Assembly: GCF_014633365.1 (NCBI RefSeq)
Contig: NC_068341.1
Location: forward strand, 22,984,339-23,048,338
Direction: 5' to 3'
Source of the DNA: Diospyros lotus
Taxonomy: Eukaryota > Streptophyta > Magnoliopsida > Ericales > Ebenaceae
DNA: 64,000 nucleotides
A model generated the notes under the pieces. That model was not told the DNA's origin and searched no databases. It saw only the letters and a program-made list of their open reading frames with translations. Positions 1-11,300 of this stretch are shown here, piece after piece (position 1 is the first letter of the stretch; each line of letters begins with the position of its first letter). Position numbers and translations under genes: made by a program.

Positions 1-526
1 GCCATATAAAAGGAATGACATTCATCTCTCTTTTAAGTTTTGTTGTGCTCTGTTCAGGACTTCTGCAATCATTGGTTATTTGTACAAACAACTGATGTAT
101 CTTTGTCCTTTTGTTTAGTTTTTATTTTTTATTTTGTTATTGTTGGAAAATGTTGAGCCCAATTTCCTAATAGCTTAAACTTTTAGATGAATTGGCGGTC
201 AATAATTTAACATAGTATTAAAATACATAAAGGGCTTGTGTTCAAATTTCCTAATAGCTGAAACTTTTAGACGAATTGGTGGTCAATAATTTAACATAGT
301 ATTAAAGTAGGCAAAGACTTGTGTTCAAATTCACAGACAACCTAATATTCAAATAATTGAACATGTTAGGCCATTTATGAAGGAGAGTTAGGCCACATGT
401 GAGGAGTGTACCGAATGCGTAAATAATAATATAAATAATATGATTATCCCTTTCTCTTATAAGTTATTATTATAAATGAGTTGGTGTCAATAATTATTCT
501 CTCTTGCAATAATTTGAGTTGGTGTT
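1..526. repeat. Probable SECA2 intron with an 84-bp tandem duplication
   Basis: No coding exon is recognisable here. Two imperfect tandem copies of about 84 bp run from roughly 161 to 328; both start AATTTCCTAATAGCT and contain GGTCAATAATTTAACATAG. The wording resembles a decayed LTR-retrotransposon leader, but no boundary can be fixed. The stretch lies between the window edge and a Ty3 element. Because the next recognisable SECA2 exon is at 5394 and starts in mid-protein, this DNA is inferred to be SECA2 intron. Confidence 0.4.
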
Positions 527-860
527 TGTCAGGACCCTAGGGTTATGATAGGGGTAATTCTGTCTTTTGCTTATACAATGTAAGGTTGTTATGCTATTGT
601 ACATAGACTGCTACTCAAGTTGTACCTCGGTGGTTATTTTGTGTCAATGAATGGCTATAAAAGCTATCCTAGCAGAATGAGAATGGTATAGAAAAAACAT
701 ATTCTTTGAAACAAAATTCTCTCTCCTTATGTCAAATTCTCTCTCTCGATCCTTTTCTTTCTCTCGAATCCCTCTGTTCTTCTCTCCCTCTTTGCATCCT
801 TTTCTCCAAAAGTTCCTAAAATTTACTCAAAATTACTTGTCAAGCCTAGAAGGCCTGACA
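527..860 (+). repeat. 5' LTR of the first Ty3 element
   Basis: 334 bp, TG...CA ends with inverted TGTCAGG/CCTGACA. It contains a TATA-like GGCTATAAAAGC near 653 and a CT-rich stretch near 718-800 typical of the transcribed part of an LTR. It matches 4903-5234 almost throughout. The primer-binding-like TGGTATTAGAGTC follows directly. Confidence 0.9.
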
Positions 861-1052
861 ATTTGGTATTAGAGTCGAGCGATCCTCGGCTTGGAATTTC
901 GACGAGCTCGGTTTTGTCGGAGAAGCAGTTTGACAAGATCGGTTTGGGTTGTGCTGTGAGTGATGCTATTTGGGTTGCCGACAATCATGAACACAAACGG
1001 ACGTGGGCCGAACTTGATTGACGAACTCAAGTTGTTCCTCGTGAGATATAAC

Positions 1053-2411
1053 CATGGCCGATGCTATGTGGATGAAGCAGATGGAGTCGTAGTTGTTGCA
1101 AGTGACCTCCTCTGTGTCGAAATTGGAGAATCGAGTCGGGGCGATGGATGGTGCGTTTGGCCAGATGTGCGCGGAAATTAGTAGCCAAATTCGCATGGAG
1201 GTCGGGTCAATGGAAGAAGCAATGGAGAAGAAGTTTGATAGTGTGATCGGACAGATGCCTGTAGATATTAGCGATCAAATTCGAGCGAAAGTCAAGGTCC
1301 TACGCATTGAGTTCGTCAACCAATTTCGAGTGGAGGAAGGGGGTTTATGCGTTGAAATAGGCGGTTTACATGATGAAGTTGGGAATCGAATTTGAGGGCA
1401 GATACAAAAATTCATGGTCATGTTTTGCGGGGCATAATTAGGTTAGGATATCATCGGTCTTTCCTCCCACGGAAAGGTTGGACCCAATCCTTCCTACTTT
1501 CGGACCACCCCCTAGAGCAACAAAGTCTCTGGATTTTGAGGTAGAGCCTACTGCCAATGGAGAGATCTTCGAGGAGCGAGCTACGGGGAGAAGACCATGG
1601 ATATAGGCTACGTTAACTCAGCCTCAATTCTCTATACCTAAGCTCGATCTTCCGATGTTTGAGGGCCAAAATCCCCAATGGAAAATAAGGCATTGTGAGA
1701 GGTTGTTTTCATTGTATCATGTACCGGAGCAATAGAAGGTGGTGCTAGTTTCGGCATATTTGAACGATGTAGCAGTGTCTTGATTTCAAGGCTGAAGTAG
1801 ATTACAAATGGACAGCAGTTGGACAGATTTTGTGGAAGGATTTTGTGTTAGATTTGGTGACTGAAATTTGGTTGATGTAGTAGAGGAATTTAATAAGTTG
1901 AGACAAGAGGGCATTGTCTAGCAATACCAAGTAAAATTTGAGGAACTCAAGTCCTTAATGATCAATTTAAATCCAGGATTAAGTGAGGCTTACTTTGTTT
2001 CAAGCTACATCAACAGCTTGAATGAAGAATTGAGACCAACTGTCAAAATGCTACAGCCAAGGTCGGTCCAACAAGTAGTAGAAAGTGCGTGGTTGCAAGA
2101 GATGACTGTGGACACTATTATGAGGAAATAGAAATTTCCCATGAGGGGGCAATAGCCGGGGATGAATAGAGGAGTAGGGAAGGAAATGGTGAAGATCGGC
2201 CAAAACTATAGAGTACCTATTGTACAGGCCAAGGTAAATTCGAATCAGCCCATAGGAGGAAAATCTGGAGTTATGGAGTAGAGGAGACAGGCGGGCCAAT
2301 GTTTCAAGTGCAGAGAGAAGTATGCTCCGGGACATCAGTGCCGGAAGCAATTGTTAATGTTAGAAGGGGATGAAGAAACAATGGAAATAGAAGAAATTCG
2401 TGAGATCTATC
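1053..2411 (+). pseudogene. Broken Ty3 gag (capsid and zinc knuckle)
   Basis: A likely start at 1053 (MADAMWMKQM) runs into a stop within 12 codons. Reading frames beyond it show Ty3 gag features in order: an N-terminal coiled region, the capsid-like FSIPKLDLPMFEG near 1626-1665, the FNKLRQEG and FEELKSL segments near 1890-1955, SSYINSLNEELRP near 2000-2040, and a CCHC zinc knuckle (CFKCREKYAPGHQC) near 2299-2342. Several in-frame stops interrupt it. The order and motifs match the gag of the Ty3 elements at 51406 and 58889, which are better preserved. No functional Gag is expected. Confidence 0.8.
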
Positions 2412-2412
2412 T

Positions 2413-3302
2413 TTATGTCACGACTCATTTAGTATTAGTATATATAGGTGTATAATCTATTGTTTGAGTGAGGAATTTATTTCCTCCAACTAGGGTTTTT
2501 TTCCTCTCAAGTTTTCTGATTCAACATGGTATTAGAGCCACCATTCAAACCCTAGTTACAGCCACGACCTCCTTGCTGCCTCGACTCTGCCTTCGCCACG
2601 CCCCTAACAGTCTCCTCCACCAGCTCTTGCGTGCATTCCCTACACCTCTGGCCTCCTCTCCAGTAGTAGCCACTTTTGAACTCTTCTCCGGTCGCCATTG
2701 CCATCGCCATCGCTAGTTTGCAGGTCTCAGCCTTCGGTCTCTCAGATCTCGCATCCGCTTCTTAGATTTGGGAGATCTGGCCTCCATAGCCACCGTGAAC
2801 ATCTTCAGACATCTTCTTCCTTGATCACTAGCTCCAACCATAGCTGTTGTTGCTTCTCCTCTATTGCTAGCGTTTGTTGCCAACTTCGTCGTCGTTTTCT
2901 TTTAGCCCTCGTTGTGGCTCTTGCTTGCTATCGCCGCCTTCTCTTCCGTCGTCAACGATCACGAGCTATCGTTGAGTTGCCCAGGCCGCTTGCCATCGTC
3001 ACTGATGGTATCCAACGTCAGCTTCTCAGAATCGCGGCCGTGTCTCAAATCTCGTTCATCTACTGTCGGTTTCTTAGAATCGCGACCATCAACACCAACC
3101 TTCATCGATCTTCTCCGCCGACAGATCTGCGATCATAACCGACCGTCAGCCTTCCTCGCGATCATGACCAACTATGGGTGGGCACTCGGGCATTCAAAAT
3201 GCTTATCACAAGATAAAGTAACTGTTTTATTGACCAAACTTAAAAGAGGAGTGTGATGGAGTATGTGTTGTCCTGTGAGGTGTGCTAGCACTATATGTAA
3301 TA
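2413..3302 (+). mobile_element. Copia-like leader fragment inserted in the Ty3 element
   Basis: Ty3 gag/protease homology stops near 2411 and resumes inside integrase near 3303. The 890 bp between looks like another retroelement: TGTCACGACTC... ending GATTCAACA (about 2413-2526), then a classic primer-binding start TGGTATTAGAGCC, a CT-rich low-complexity leader (2550-3150), and a purine run AAAAGAGGAG near 3243 before TGTGATGG. No gag or pol is encoded. This fits a truncated copia or a TRIM-like non-autonomous element, but no matching 3' LTR was found. It could also mark a recombination junction that removed pol. Confidence 0.5.
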
Positions 3303-4850
3303 GTGCCAACACCAAGGTTACTACAACCTTTGGAAAGACTGGCATGGGTATGCCTATCCATGGATTTTATAGAAGGACTACCAAAATCCAAAGGCAATAA
3401 CTGTATCCTTGGGGTTGTAGACCAATTCATTAAGTTTTCCCATTTTATAGACCTGTCTCACCCCTTTTCAGTGCAAGAGGTGGCAAGAGTATTTTTGGAT
3501 TCGATGATTAGTTTGCATGGGGTGCCTTAGACTAGTCACTGATAGAGACAAGGTCTTCACCAGTTTGCTATGGCAAGAATTGTTTCTAGCTTTCTCGAAA
3601 AATAGTTATTGTGAAATGGTGGCGCTATAATAAATCCAGAGTACCTTTACTTGCGATTGTCGCACAAAGAAAGCTGGTCACCTTAACCAGGCATATCGAT
3701 TTATGGAGATTTAGGATTAGAAGCTATCATTTAAGCTATGAAAGAAGTAGCTACTCCTATTGCAATTGGGGTTTCTTTTAAGCCAGTCCACCAAAAAATT
3801 CCACCTCGACTCCTAGGGGGTACCATATGGGTTCTCTGTCAGTGTCTCCATTGGAGAAGTCCTCTTCTTTCACCTTGCTCTCGGCTATAGAGAAGAGTTT
3901 CATTCCTGACCTTCCTTATTTCTAACTTCTCCATTTCATTGCACAGTCTACAAAGCCTTCGCCCCACCTCCTTGAACACTTTGGGGGTGTCTTTCTCTCA
4001 AGTGTACTCGGCAACTCGAATATTCGAGTTGATAAGTCCTTGGCTGTCAAACTACATATGTCTACCGCGTATCATCCGAAAACTGACGGCCAAACGAAAC
4101 GGATAAATCAGTGCCTAGAAACGTATCTACGATGCTTTTGTTTTATAAAGCCTCGGGCATGACACAAGTGGTTATCCTTAGCATAGTGGTGGTATAATTC
4201 ATGTTACAACAGCTCCATCAAAATATCCCCTTTTCAGGCCTAGTATGGTTATAAACCACCACTGCTGCCAGCCACCTTAGAATCCACATCTGTAGCCGCT
4301 GTAGACGACCATTTACAGCAACAACAGGAGGTTTTACAGGTGCTTTGCAGGGAGTTGGCCACAGCTTAGAACCGGATGAAACAATTTGCTGATTGCAGGC
4401 GAAGTGAAAGGGAGTTCTCAGTGGGTGATCAAGTTTATTTGAAGTTAAGACATCCCCACCAAAGAGCTATTACTCACAGACTAGTTCCTAAACTAAGTCC
4501 TAACTTTTTTGGTCCCTTTCCCATTGTGGCCAAATTTGGGACTGCAGCTTATAAGCTCCAACTGCCTGCCAATTCTCACACACATCCTGTATTTCATTTC
4601 TCCTTGCTCAGGAAATCAGCGGGTACCCAACCAGTTGATCCTACTTTACCTGCCTATGTATCTGATGCTTCCCCACCAGTGGAACCAGCCCTCATCTTGG
4701 ATAAGCGGGTAATTCACAAACAAGGGGCCCCTATCACTCAAGTGGTTGTACAATGGGCTCACCTCCATCCGGACAACAACACCTAGGAATACCTCCCTGA
4801 TTTGCTGCTCCAGCAATTTGCTCAAGCAGTTCAGCTCCTTTCCATTTCTT
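3303..4850 (+). pseudogene. Broken Ty3 integrase with C-terminal module
   Basis: Integrase core fragments are clear: LLQPLERLAWVCLSMDF near 3315-3365 (first catalytic Asp region), VVDQFIKFSHF near 3413-3446 and DRDKVFTSLLWQELF near 3543-3588. The DDE core then breaks off and resumes at about 4041 with [19 protein letters not shown]. The C-terminal module from 4376 shows KQFADCRRSEREF, GDQVYLKLR, GPFPIVAKFG and HPVFHFSLL, and ends near EYLPDLL (about 4787-4810). There are in-frame stops and a 450-bp insertion. It is homologous to the integrases at 55300-56389 and 59420-60574. Confidence 0.85.
3589..4040. other. Unidentified 450-bp insert inside the Ty3 integrase
   Basis: Integrase homology ends at the ELF codons (about 3588) and picks up again at about 4041, with only about four residues lost. 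The intervening block has a higher GC content than its surroundings, no LTR-like ends and no open frame over 60 codons. Near its right edge is a perfect 18-bp palindrome, AACTCGAATATTCGAGTT (4013-4030). I do not recognise the source; organellar DNA or a captured host segment are possibilities only. Confidence 0.5.
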
Positions 4851-4870
4851 GAGGACAAGAAATTTAAGGG

Positions 4871-5234
4871 GTGGGGGGGGGGGGGGGGGGGGGGGGTGGA
4901 ATTGTCAGGACCCTAGGGTTTTGATAGGGGTCATTCTGTCTTTTGCTTATACAATGTAAGGTTGTTATGCTATTGTACCTAGACTGCTACTCAAGTTGTA
5001 CCTTGGTGGTTATTTTGTGCCAAGGAATAGCTATAAAAGCTATCCTAACAGAATGAGAATGGTACAAAAAAAGCATATTCTCTGAAACAGAATTCTCTCT
5101 TCATCTCAAATTCTCTCTCTCGATCCTTCTCTTTCTCCCGAATCCCTCTGTTCTTCTCTCCCTCTTTGCATCCTTTTCTCCCAAAGTTCCTAAAATCTAC
5201 TCAAAATTACCTGTCAAGCCTAGAGGGCCTGACA
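4871..5234 (+). repeat. Poly-G purine tract and 3' LTR of the first Ty3 element
   Basis: The 3' LTR is 4903-5234 (332 bp). Immediately before it, where a Ty3 element carries its polypurine tract, lies a run of 24 consecutive G (4873-4896) followed by TGGAAT. The LTR differs from the 5' copy by scattered substitutions, so the element is not very young. Confidence 0.85.
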
Positions 5235-5393
5235 GTGATAATAATAATTATCTTTTACAATAATTATTATAGGCCACGTGTGAGATATTATTGTTGTTTT
5301 TGATGATTAGTTGCAAGAGAATGTATATTGATAATGAAAAGGTTTCAGTTTTTTTCCTTCTTATAGTTTCAAAATTGTTATCTTTTCTTGAAG

Positions 5394-8300
5394 CTCCGTG
5401 GCAGAGCAGGAAGGCAAGGGGATCCTGGATCAACCCGGTTTATGGTGAGGTATGAATTCTTGATATTTATCTCAAATTGACCCTTAAATGTAATCTTCAC
5501 GAGAAATAATAGCATAGGACAGTCTGTTGTCTAAACCATAAGGTATATACTAACCTCTGTAGACCTTAATCCTTACTATTTTTGGCCAGCAATATAAATT
5601 CTTTTTCTCCTTTTGGTTCACACTGCCTTAATGTATGTTAAAACTTAGGCAAGAAAAATCATATATCTTTCCAGCAAAATAGGACTCAATATATACAGTT
5701 TTAAGGGTTAACAATCCACTCCCTGAAAACTAGGACACACTATCTACCCACTTAATCTGAAAACAAACAAAAAGATAAGGACCAAGACTCAGTCCACTTT
5801 GACCATAACAACGAGATAAGAATAACCAAAAAATAACCATCAAATTAAAGATAAAACAATGAGACATAAACCCATTGGATAAAGGGAAAATAAGCTCCTT
5901 ATCTTCCGACAATGTACATAACGTAATGCATGAAGGTTTTGTTTTACTCAAATTGGAGGTGCCAAAGGACTAGATGTCCAATAAGGAAGCCAGTTGAGAA
6001 GGGGAGAAAAGGTCATATGTAATTCAAACCTTCCCATCCTTTCTGTATATTGCAAATTACTATCTGATAACATGCCTTCTTTAAAATTGGTTAAAACATT
6101 TTACAAATAGTGTTCATGAGGCCAACCAACTGCAGAATGCCAACTTAATTTCAAGATTGTAGTTGTTACGAACAGACAAGTAAAACTCTAGGGAAAAACC
6201 AGAACAAGTTCGATCACGAAAAGATACCTTCATGGCCGAAAGCTTACACAAACACTACATAGAAAATATAAATCGTAAACTAAAAACAGAATAAAAAGAG
6301 AGGCCAAGGTTTTACCGTGGTTCATCCCAAAATAAGGTTATGTCCACGTTGAGCTTCGGTGAGAAGAGCTCACTGCACTATGAATAAAGAATTGAGATTA
6401 CACCCTCAAAAACTCACAAACACTCTCTGTACATCAATGGTTCTCTATCAAAATGCCCAATAATCACAAATACAGATTAGAGGCTACTCCTATAGAACCA
6501 AAGAACAAAGAAGAAAACTAAATAGAGCATTTACAGAGCTAACGAAGGAACCCCACAAAACCCCCCTTGGCCGATCGAGAAAACCCTCACCATTTTTTTC
6601 CTTTTTTTTCTTCTTCTATCGCTTCAAATCCCGATGAGAGAGTTTAATAGCAGTTCTGGACAGCTAAGATAGAGCCTCATAAAGTCAAGATGGATGGCTG
6701 AGATTTGATCGTGCAACACGATCAATATTCCAACATAAAGGTAATCGGGCACCTCATGAACAGAGTGGATGGTTGCCGCTTGTGACCATCTTGCAGGTGC
6801 CACATGGCAGCCTGCATGTGGCCGTCCTATCCGCTAGACCACACGACACCGTTGGTTGCTTCAACTAAAATCATATCAGTAGTGGTGACCTAATTATGCT
6901 TGGCATATAGGAATCATAATTAAAATGATACCAGTCAAGGCTCTAAAGTCTTTTTTCTTCTTAGGTATCTTTTAAACAAAACAAATGATTAGCTTCCATT
7001 GAAGGTAAGGATCTCAAATGCATACTTCCATTTTCAAATTGTTAACCCGAATAGAACGCTGGATTTTTCTCCAAGACGTCTTGCTGCAAACATAAAGAGA
7101 CTGTTAAGCCTTAAAAAATGCTATGAAGAGACTGCTGGTAAAACTGAATTTAAGTAAAGAAGCTTTCACATAATTCCCGTGCCACAGGATAACAGCTGAA
7201 GAAGTGATTTTGAATGCTGAAGAAGAATGATTCTTGCATATGCAACTCCAATTGGGTAGACAGTACCCTTGAATTGCATTGTCCATGATTAAATGCGTAC
7301 TGATGCAAATGGTGTATTCAAGGGCCACTTTTTTCTTCTCTTTCTCCTTGTTCTGCTTTGGGGCTTGGGGTGGTGGCGGGAGTGGGGATGTAGTTAGAAT
7401 GACTAGTAGCTGACAAGGATAATAATTAATAACTGACCTCCATTGCAACTTTGCATAGAAGGATCTCTCTCTCTCTCTCTCTCTCTCCCTCCCTCCCTTA
7501 ATTTAAGCAAAGAATCAGGTGAAACAAAAAACTATGGTGCTTCAGCTTTTTCCTGAGAGATGGAGAACAGTTGAAACAGGAGAAAGAAGGGGTGGGTTCA
7601 TAATACATGAACTTTATTTGTCAATAACCTTTATCCATAAATGCCTTATATTCCAACTGTTAGCTAATGCACAATCTAAAGGTTTAGCTAATTGAAATTA
7701 CCTCTCTGACAGCTTGCAAGATGAGATGTTTCAGAAGTTCAATTTTGACACGGAATGGGCTGTGAAACTTATATCAAAGATCACAAACGATGAGGATATA
7801 CCAATTGAAGGTGATGCAATTGTAAAGCAGGTACATAATTTACATTTGTTTTCTTCTTCAGTGAAAGAATGTTTTTGTTTTTTGTTTTTTTTTTTTTTTG
7901 GGGGGGGGGGGGGTTGTGTTTGCACTATTATTGTGGTTAAGTGACTACTACAATCTTGAACCATGACAAAAAAATTTCAGCTTTTGGCTCTACAAATTAA
8001 TGCGGAGAAGTACTTTTTTGGCATAAGAAAGAGCCTGGTAGAGTTCGATGAAGTGCTAGAGGTATGTATTTGAAGATAAGCATATTTTGTTTGTACGGCT
8101 TACAGCGACCTGCTTGTCTCTCAGATTAATTTCACCCTTGTTTATCCTATTTAGAATTTTTTTCAAAAATTATACTTCTTTACCTTGCTAAGGAATATTT
8201 TGGGTCAAATACAGTTTGAACTGTATTTCTTCCAACCAAATCCCACTTTATCTCCTAATTCAGTCAAACTCCATAGTCAACCCCTTGAATTACAATCTTA

Positions 8301-11300
8301 CACTTCATTGGTCCCAACGTGAATCTTCATTAAGTACACTAATGAAAAATATGAGGTGCAGCTCACATGGTAATAGAAGGCATGGCTTTTCCAAAGATTA
8401 AATACACTTTGTACACCTGTATTTTCACTTAAATTCCACTTTGCCTGCTATTTTTTTTTCCCCAATAAACAAAATTTTAAGCCACATTCCCTCATTTAGT
8501 CAAAGTTGCACTGGTGTGGCATGACATTTTCCTGTTAAGGTATTTAATGGAGCTTCACTTTTGTCGATATTGTGCAGGAATGTAACTGCAAGGGGTTGAT
8601 TGTTGGGTTAACTATAGGGTGCGAAGTAGGATTTACGTGAAATTGTACAACAACAACAACAACAACAACATATCCAGTCTTTATCCCACTATGTGGGGTC
8701 GGTTACATGAATTTTAGACTTCTATGTATTTTTGTCTTTTGTCATATCTTCATTTTGATCCATACACTTCATATCAAACTTTAATATCTCTCCCAAAGTC
8801 TTCTTGGGTCTACCTCTACCTCTTTTTTTAACTAATTTTTCCATTTCATCAACTCTCCTCTTAGGAGCGTCTATTGGTCTCCTTCTCACATGACCAAACC
8901 ATCTTAGTCTAGTCTTTCTCATCTTCTCCTCGAGTGGCACTACTCCTATCTTATTACGAATAATTTCATTTCTAATTTTATCTTTCTTGTATGGCCGTAC
9001 ATCCATCTTAACATCCTCATATCCACTACACTCGTCTTTTGCTCGTGCTGGTATTTGACTGCCCAACATTCTGAGCCATACAGCAAGACTGGTCTTATAG
9101 CTGTCCTATAGAACTTTCCTTTAAGTTTTAATGGGATTTTACCATCACATAACACCCCGATGCATTTCTTCATTTTAGCCAACCTACCTTAATTCTATGT
9201 GCGACATCCTCGTGAATTTCTCTATCTTTTTGAATCACTGATCCCAAATATCGAAAATGGTATTTTCTTTGTAAGATTTGGTGTTTCAATTTTATTATAA
9301 CATTATCCACTCTTGCATTCTTACTAAATTTACATTCCATATATTCTGTTTTCTTTCTACTTAATTTAAATCCCTTAGATTCTAAATTGTTTCTCCACAA
9401 CTCAAGCTTAGTGTTCACTCCTTCTTTTGTTTCATCCACCAACACTATGTCGTCTGCAAATAACATACACCATGGCATCTCTGTCTGAATATCTTTAGTG
9501 AGTTCATCCATTACTAGAGCAAATAAGTATGGACTTAGTGCAGAACTTTGATGCAGTCTTATTGTAGTTGTAAACGGTTCAGTATCCCCTCCGCATGTTC
9601 TGACCCTTGTCTCTGCACCGTGATACATGTCCTTAAGGGCTTGTATGTAGGCTATTCTGACTCATTTCTTCTCTAAAATCCTCCATAATACTTCTCTAGG
9701 GACCCTATCATAGGCCTTTTCTAAATCTATAAACACCATATGTAGGTCATTTTGATGATCCCTATACCTTTCCATTAGGCACCTCAGTAGGTATATAGCT
9801 TCCATTGTTGACCTACCAGGCATGAAACCAAACTGATTTTCTGAGACATTTATTTCTTTTCTGAGCCTCTGCTCTATTACTCTCTCCCAGAGTTTCATGG
9901 TATGGCTCATTAATTTAATTCCTCTGTAATTTTCACAGTTTTGAACATCTCCTTTGTTCTTGTATATAGGAACCAAAGTACTCTTCCTCCACTCATCTGA
10001 CATCTTTTTTGATTTAAGGATTGCGTTAAATAATTGCGTTAGCCAGGAGATGCCCTCTTCTCCCATGCTTCTATTGATATATTATTTGGTCCCACCGCCT
10101 TATGATTTTTCATCTTTTTTAATGCTTGCCTTATTTCATTTGAACTTATGCGTTGATAAAATGTATAGCTCACCTTCCTTTCGGAGTTATTAAGATGTCC
10201 CAACCTAACTCTTGGGCCGCCACCATCATTGAATAATTTTGTGAAATACTCATTCCATCTCTCCTTAATCACTCCCTCATTCACTAACACATTTTGATTT
10301 TCATCTTTTATGTATTTCACTTGATTTAAATCCCGTGTTTTTTTTTTCTCTTGCTTTAGCTAATTTATATATATCCCTTTCTCCATATTTTGTATCAAGT
10401 CGTTTATATAGATTCTCATATGTTTTTGACCTTGCTTCACTAACAGCTCTTTTTTCCTTTTTTGCTTCTTTATAATTTTTTTGATTTTCTTTATTGTTGC
10501 ATTCATATACAGCCTTATAGCAAGTTTTCTTATTTTTAATTTTCAATTGTACCTCTTCATTCCACCACCAAGACTCCTTAAGGTTAGGGGCTCTACCATT
10601 TGTCTCTCCAAGGACTACCTTTGCCGTGCTTCTCAGGGCGTTAGCCATTTCTTTCCACATTTGGTTTGTCTGTCCTTCTCCATTCCATTCCCTTCTACCC
10701 CTTAATTTTTCTTTGAAGATTAGTTGCTTCTCCCCTTTTAAATCCCACCACCTAATTTTTGGATTTTGTTTTATGTGATTTTTTCTCTTCCAATTTCTTA
10801 CTTGGACGTCAAGTACTAGAAGTCTATGTTGAGTAGTCAGACACTCTCTTGGTATCACCTTACAATCCCTACAACATAACTAATCCTCTTGTCTCATGAG
10901 GAAGTAATCTATTTGGGTGCTTGATGTGATATTTTTATATGTGATTAAGTGTTCGTCCCGTTTTTTGAACCTAGTATTGGTTATGATGGGCCCATATGCC
11001 ATAGCAAAATCTAGAATAGACTTACTCTCATTATTAATTTCTCCGAATCCATACCCTCCATGTACCTCTCTATAGCCGTTTCCGTCTCTACCCATGTGCC
11101 CATTTAAGTCACCTCCTATAATCACTTTCTCTCCTCTTGGTATCATTTGTATGAGTCCTTCTAGGTCCTCCCAGAATTTTGCTTTTATCTTATCACCTAA
11201 CCTCGCTTGTGGTACATATGTACTAAAGATATTCATAGTCATTCTTCCTAAACTAACCTTCACCATAATAATCTTATCCCCTATTCTCTTTACATCCACT

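Larger units (their letters stand above)
527..5234 (+). mobile_element. Degraded Ty3-type LTR retrotransposon in a SECA2 intron
   Basis: Two near-identical LTRs (527-860 and 4903-5234) begin TGTCAGGACCC and end GCCTGACA. The 5' LTR is followed by a primer-binding-like TGGTATTAGAGTC, and the 3' LTR is preceded by a purine tract. The flanking 5-mers are GTGTT and GTGAT, an imperfect target-site duplication. The interior keeps broken gag (about 1053-2411) and integrase plus C-terminal sequence (about 3303-4850). Protease, reverse transcriptase and RNase H are gone, replaced by unrelated sequence at about 2413-3302. A second foreign block splits the integrase at about 3589-4040. Short LTRs and the integrase tail resemble plant chromovirus-type Ty3 elements; the clade is inferred. 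It cannot be autonomous. Confidence 0.9.

Noticed and set aside
2698..3138. 146-codon plus-strand ORF rich in Ser, Arg and His
   Set aside because: It lies in the CT-rich leader of a retroelement fragment, is low in complexity and has no recognisable domain.
7714..7944. 76-codon ORF beginning with the SECA2 LQDEMFQ segment
   Set aside because: It is the SECA2 exon 7713-7830 read through its donor into a T/G homopolymer intron.
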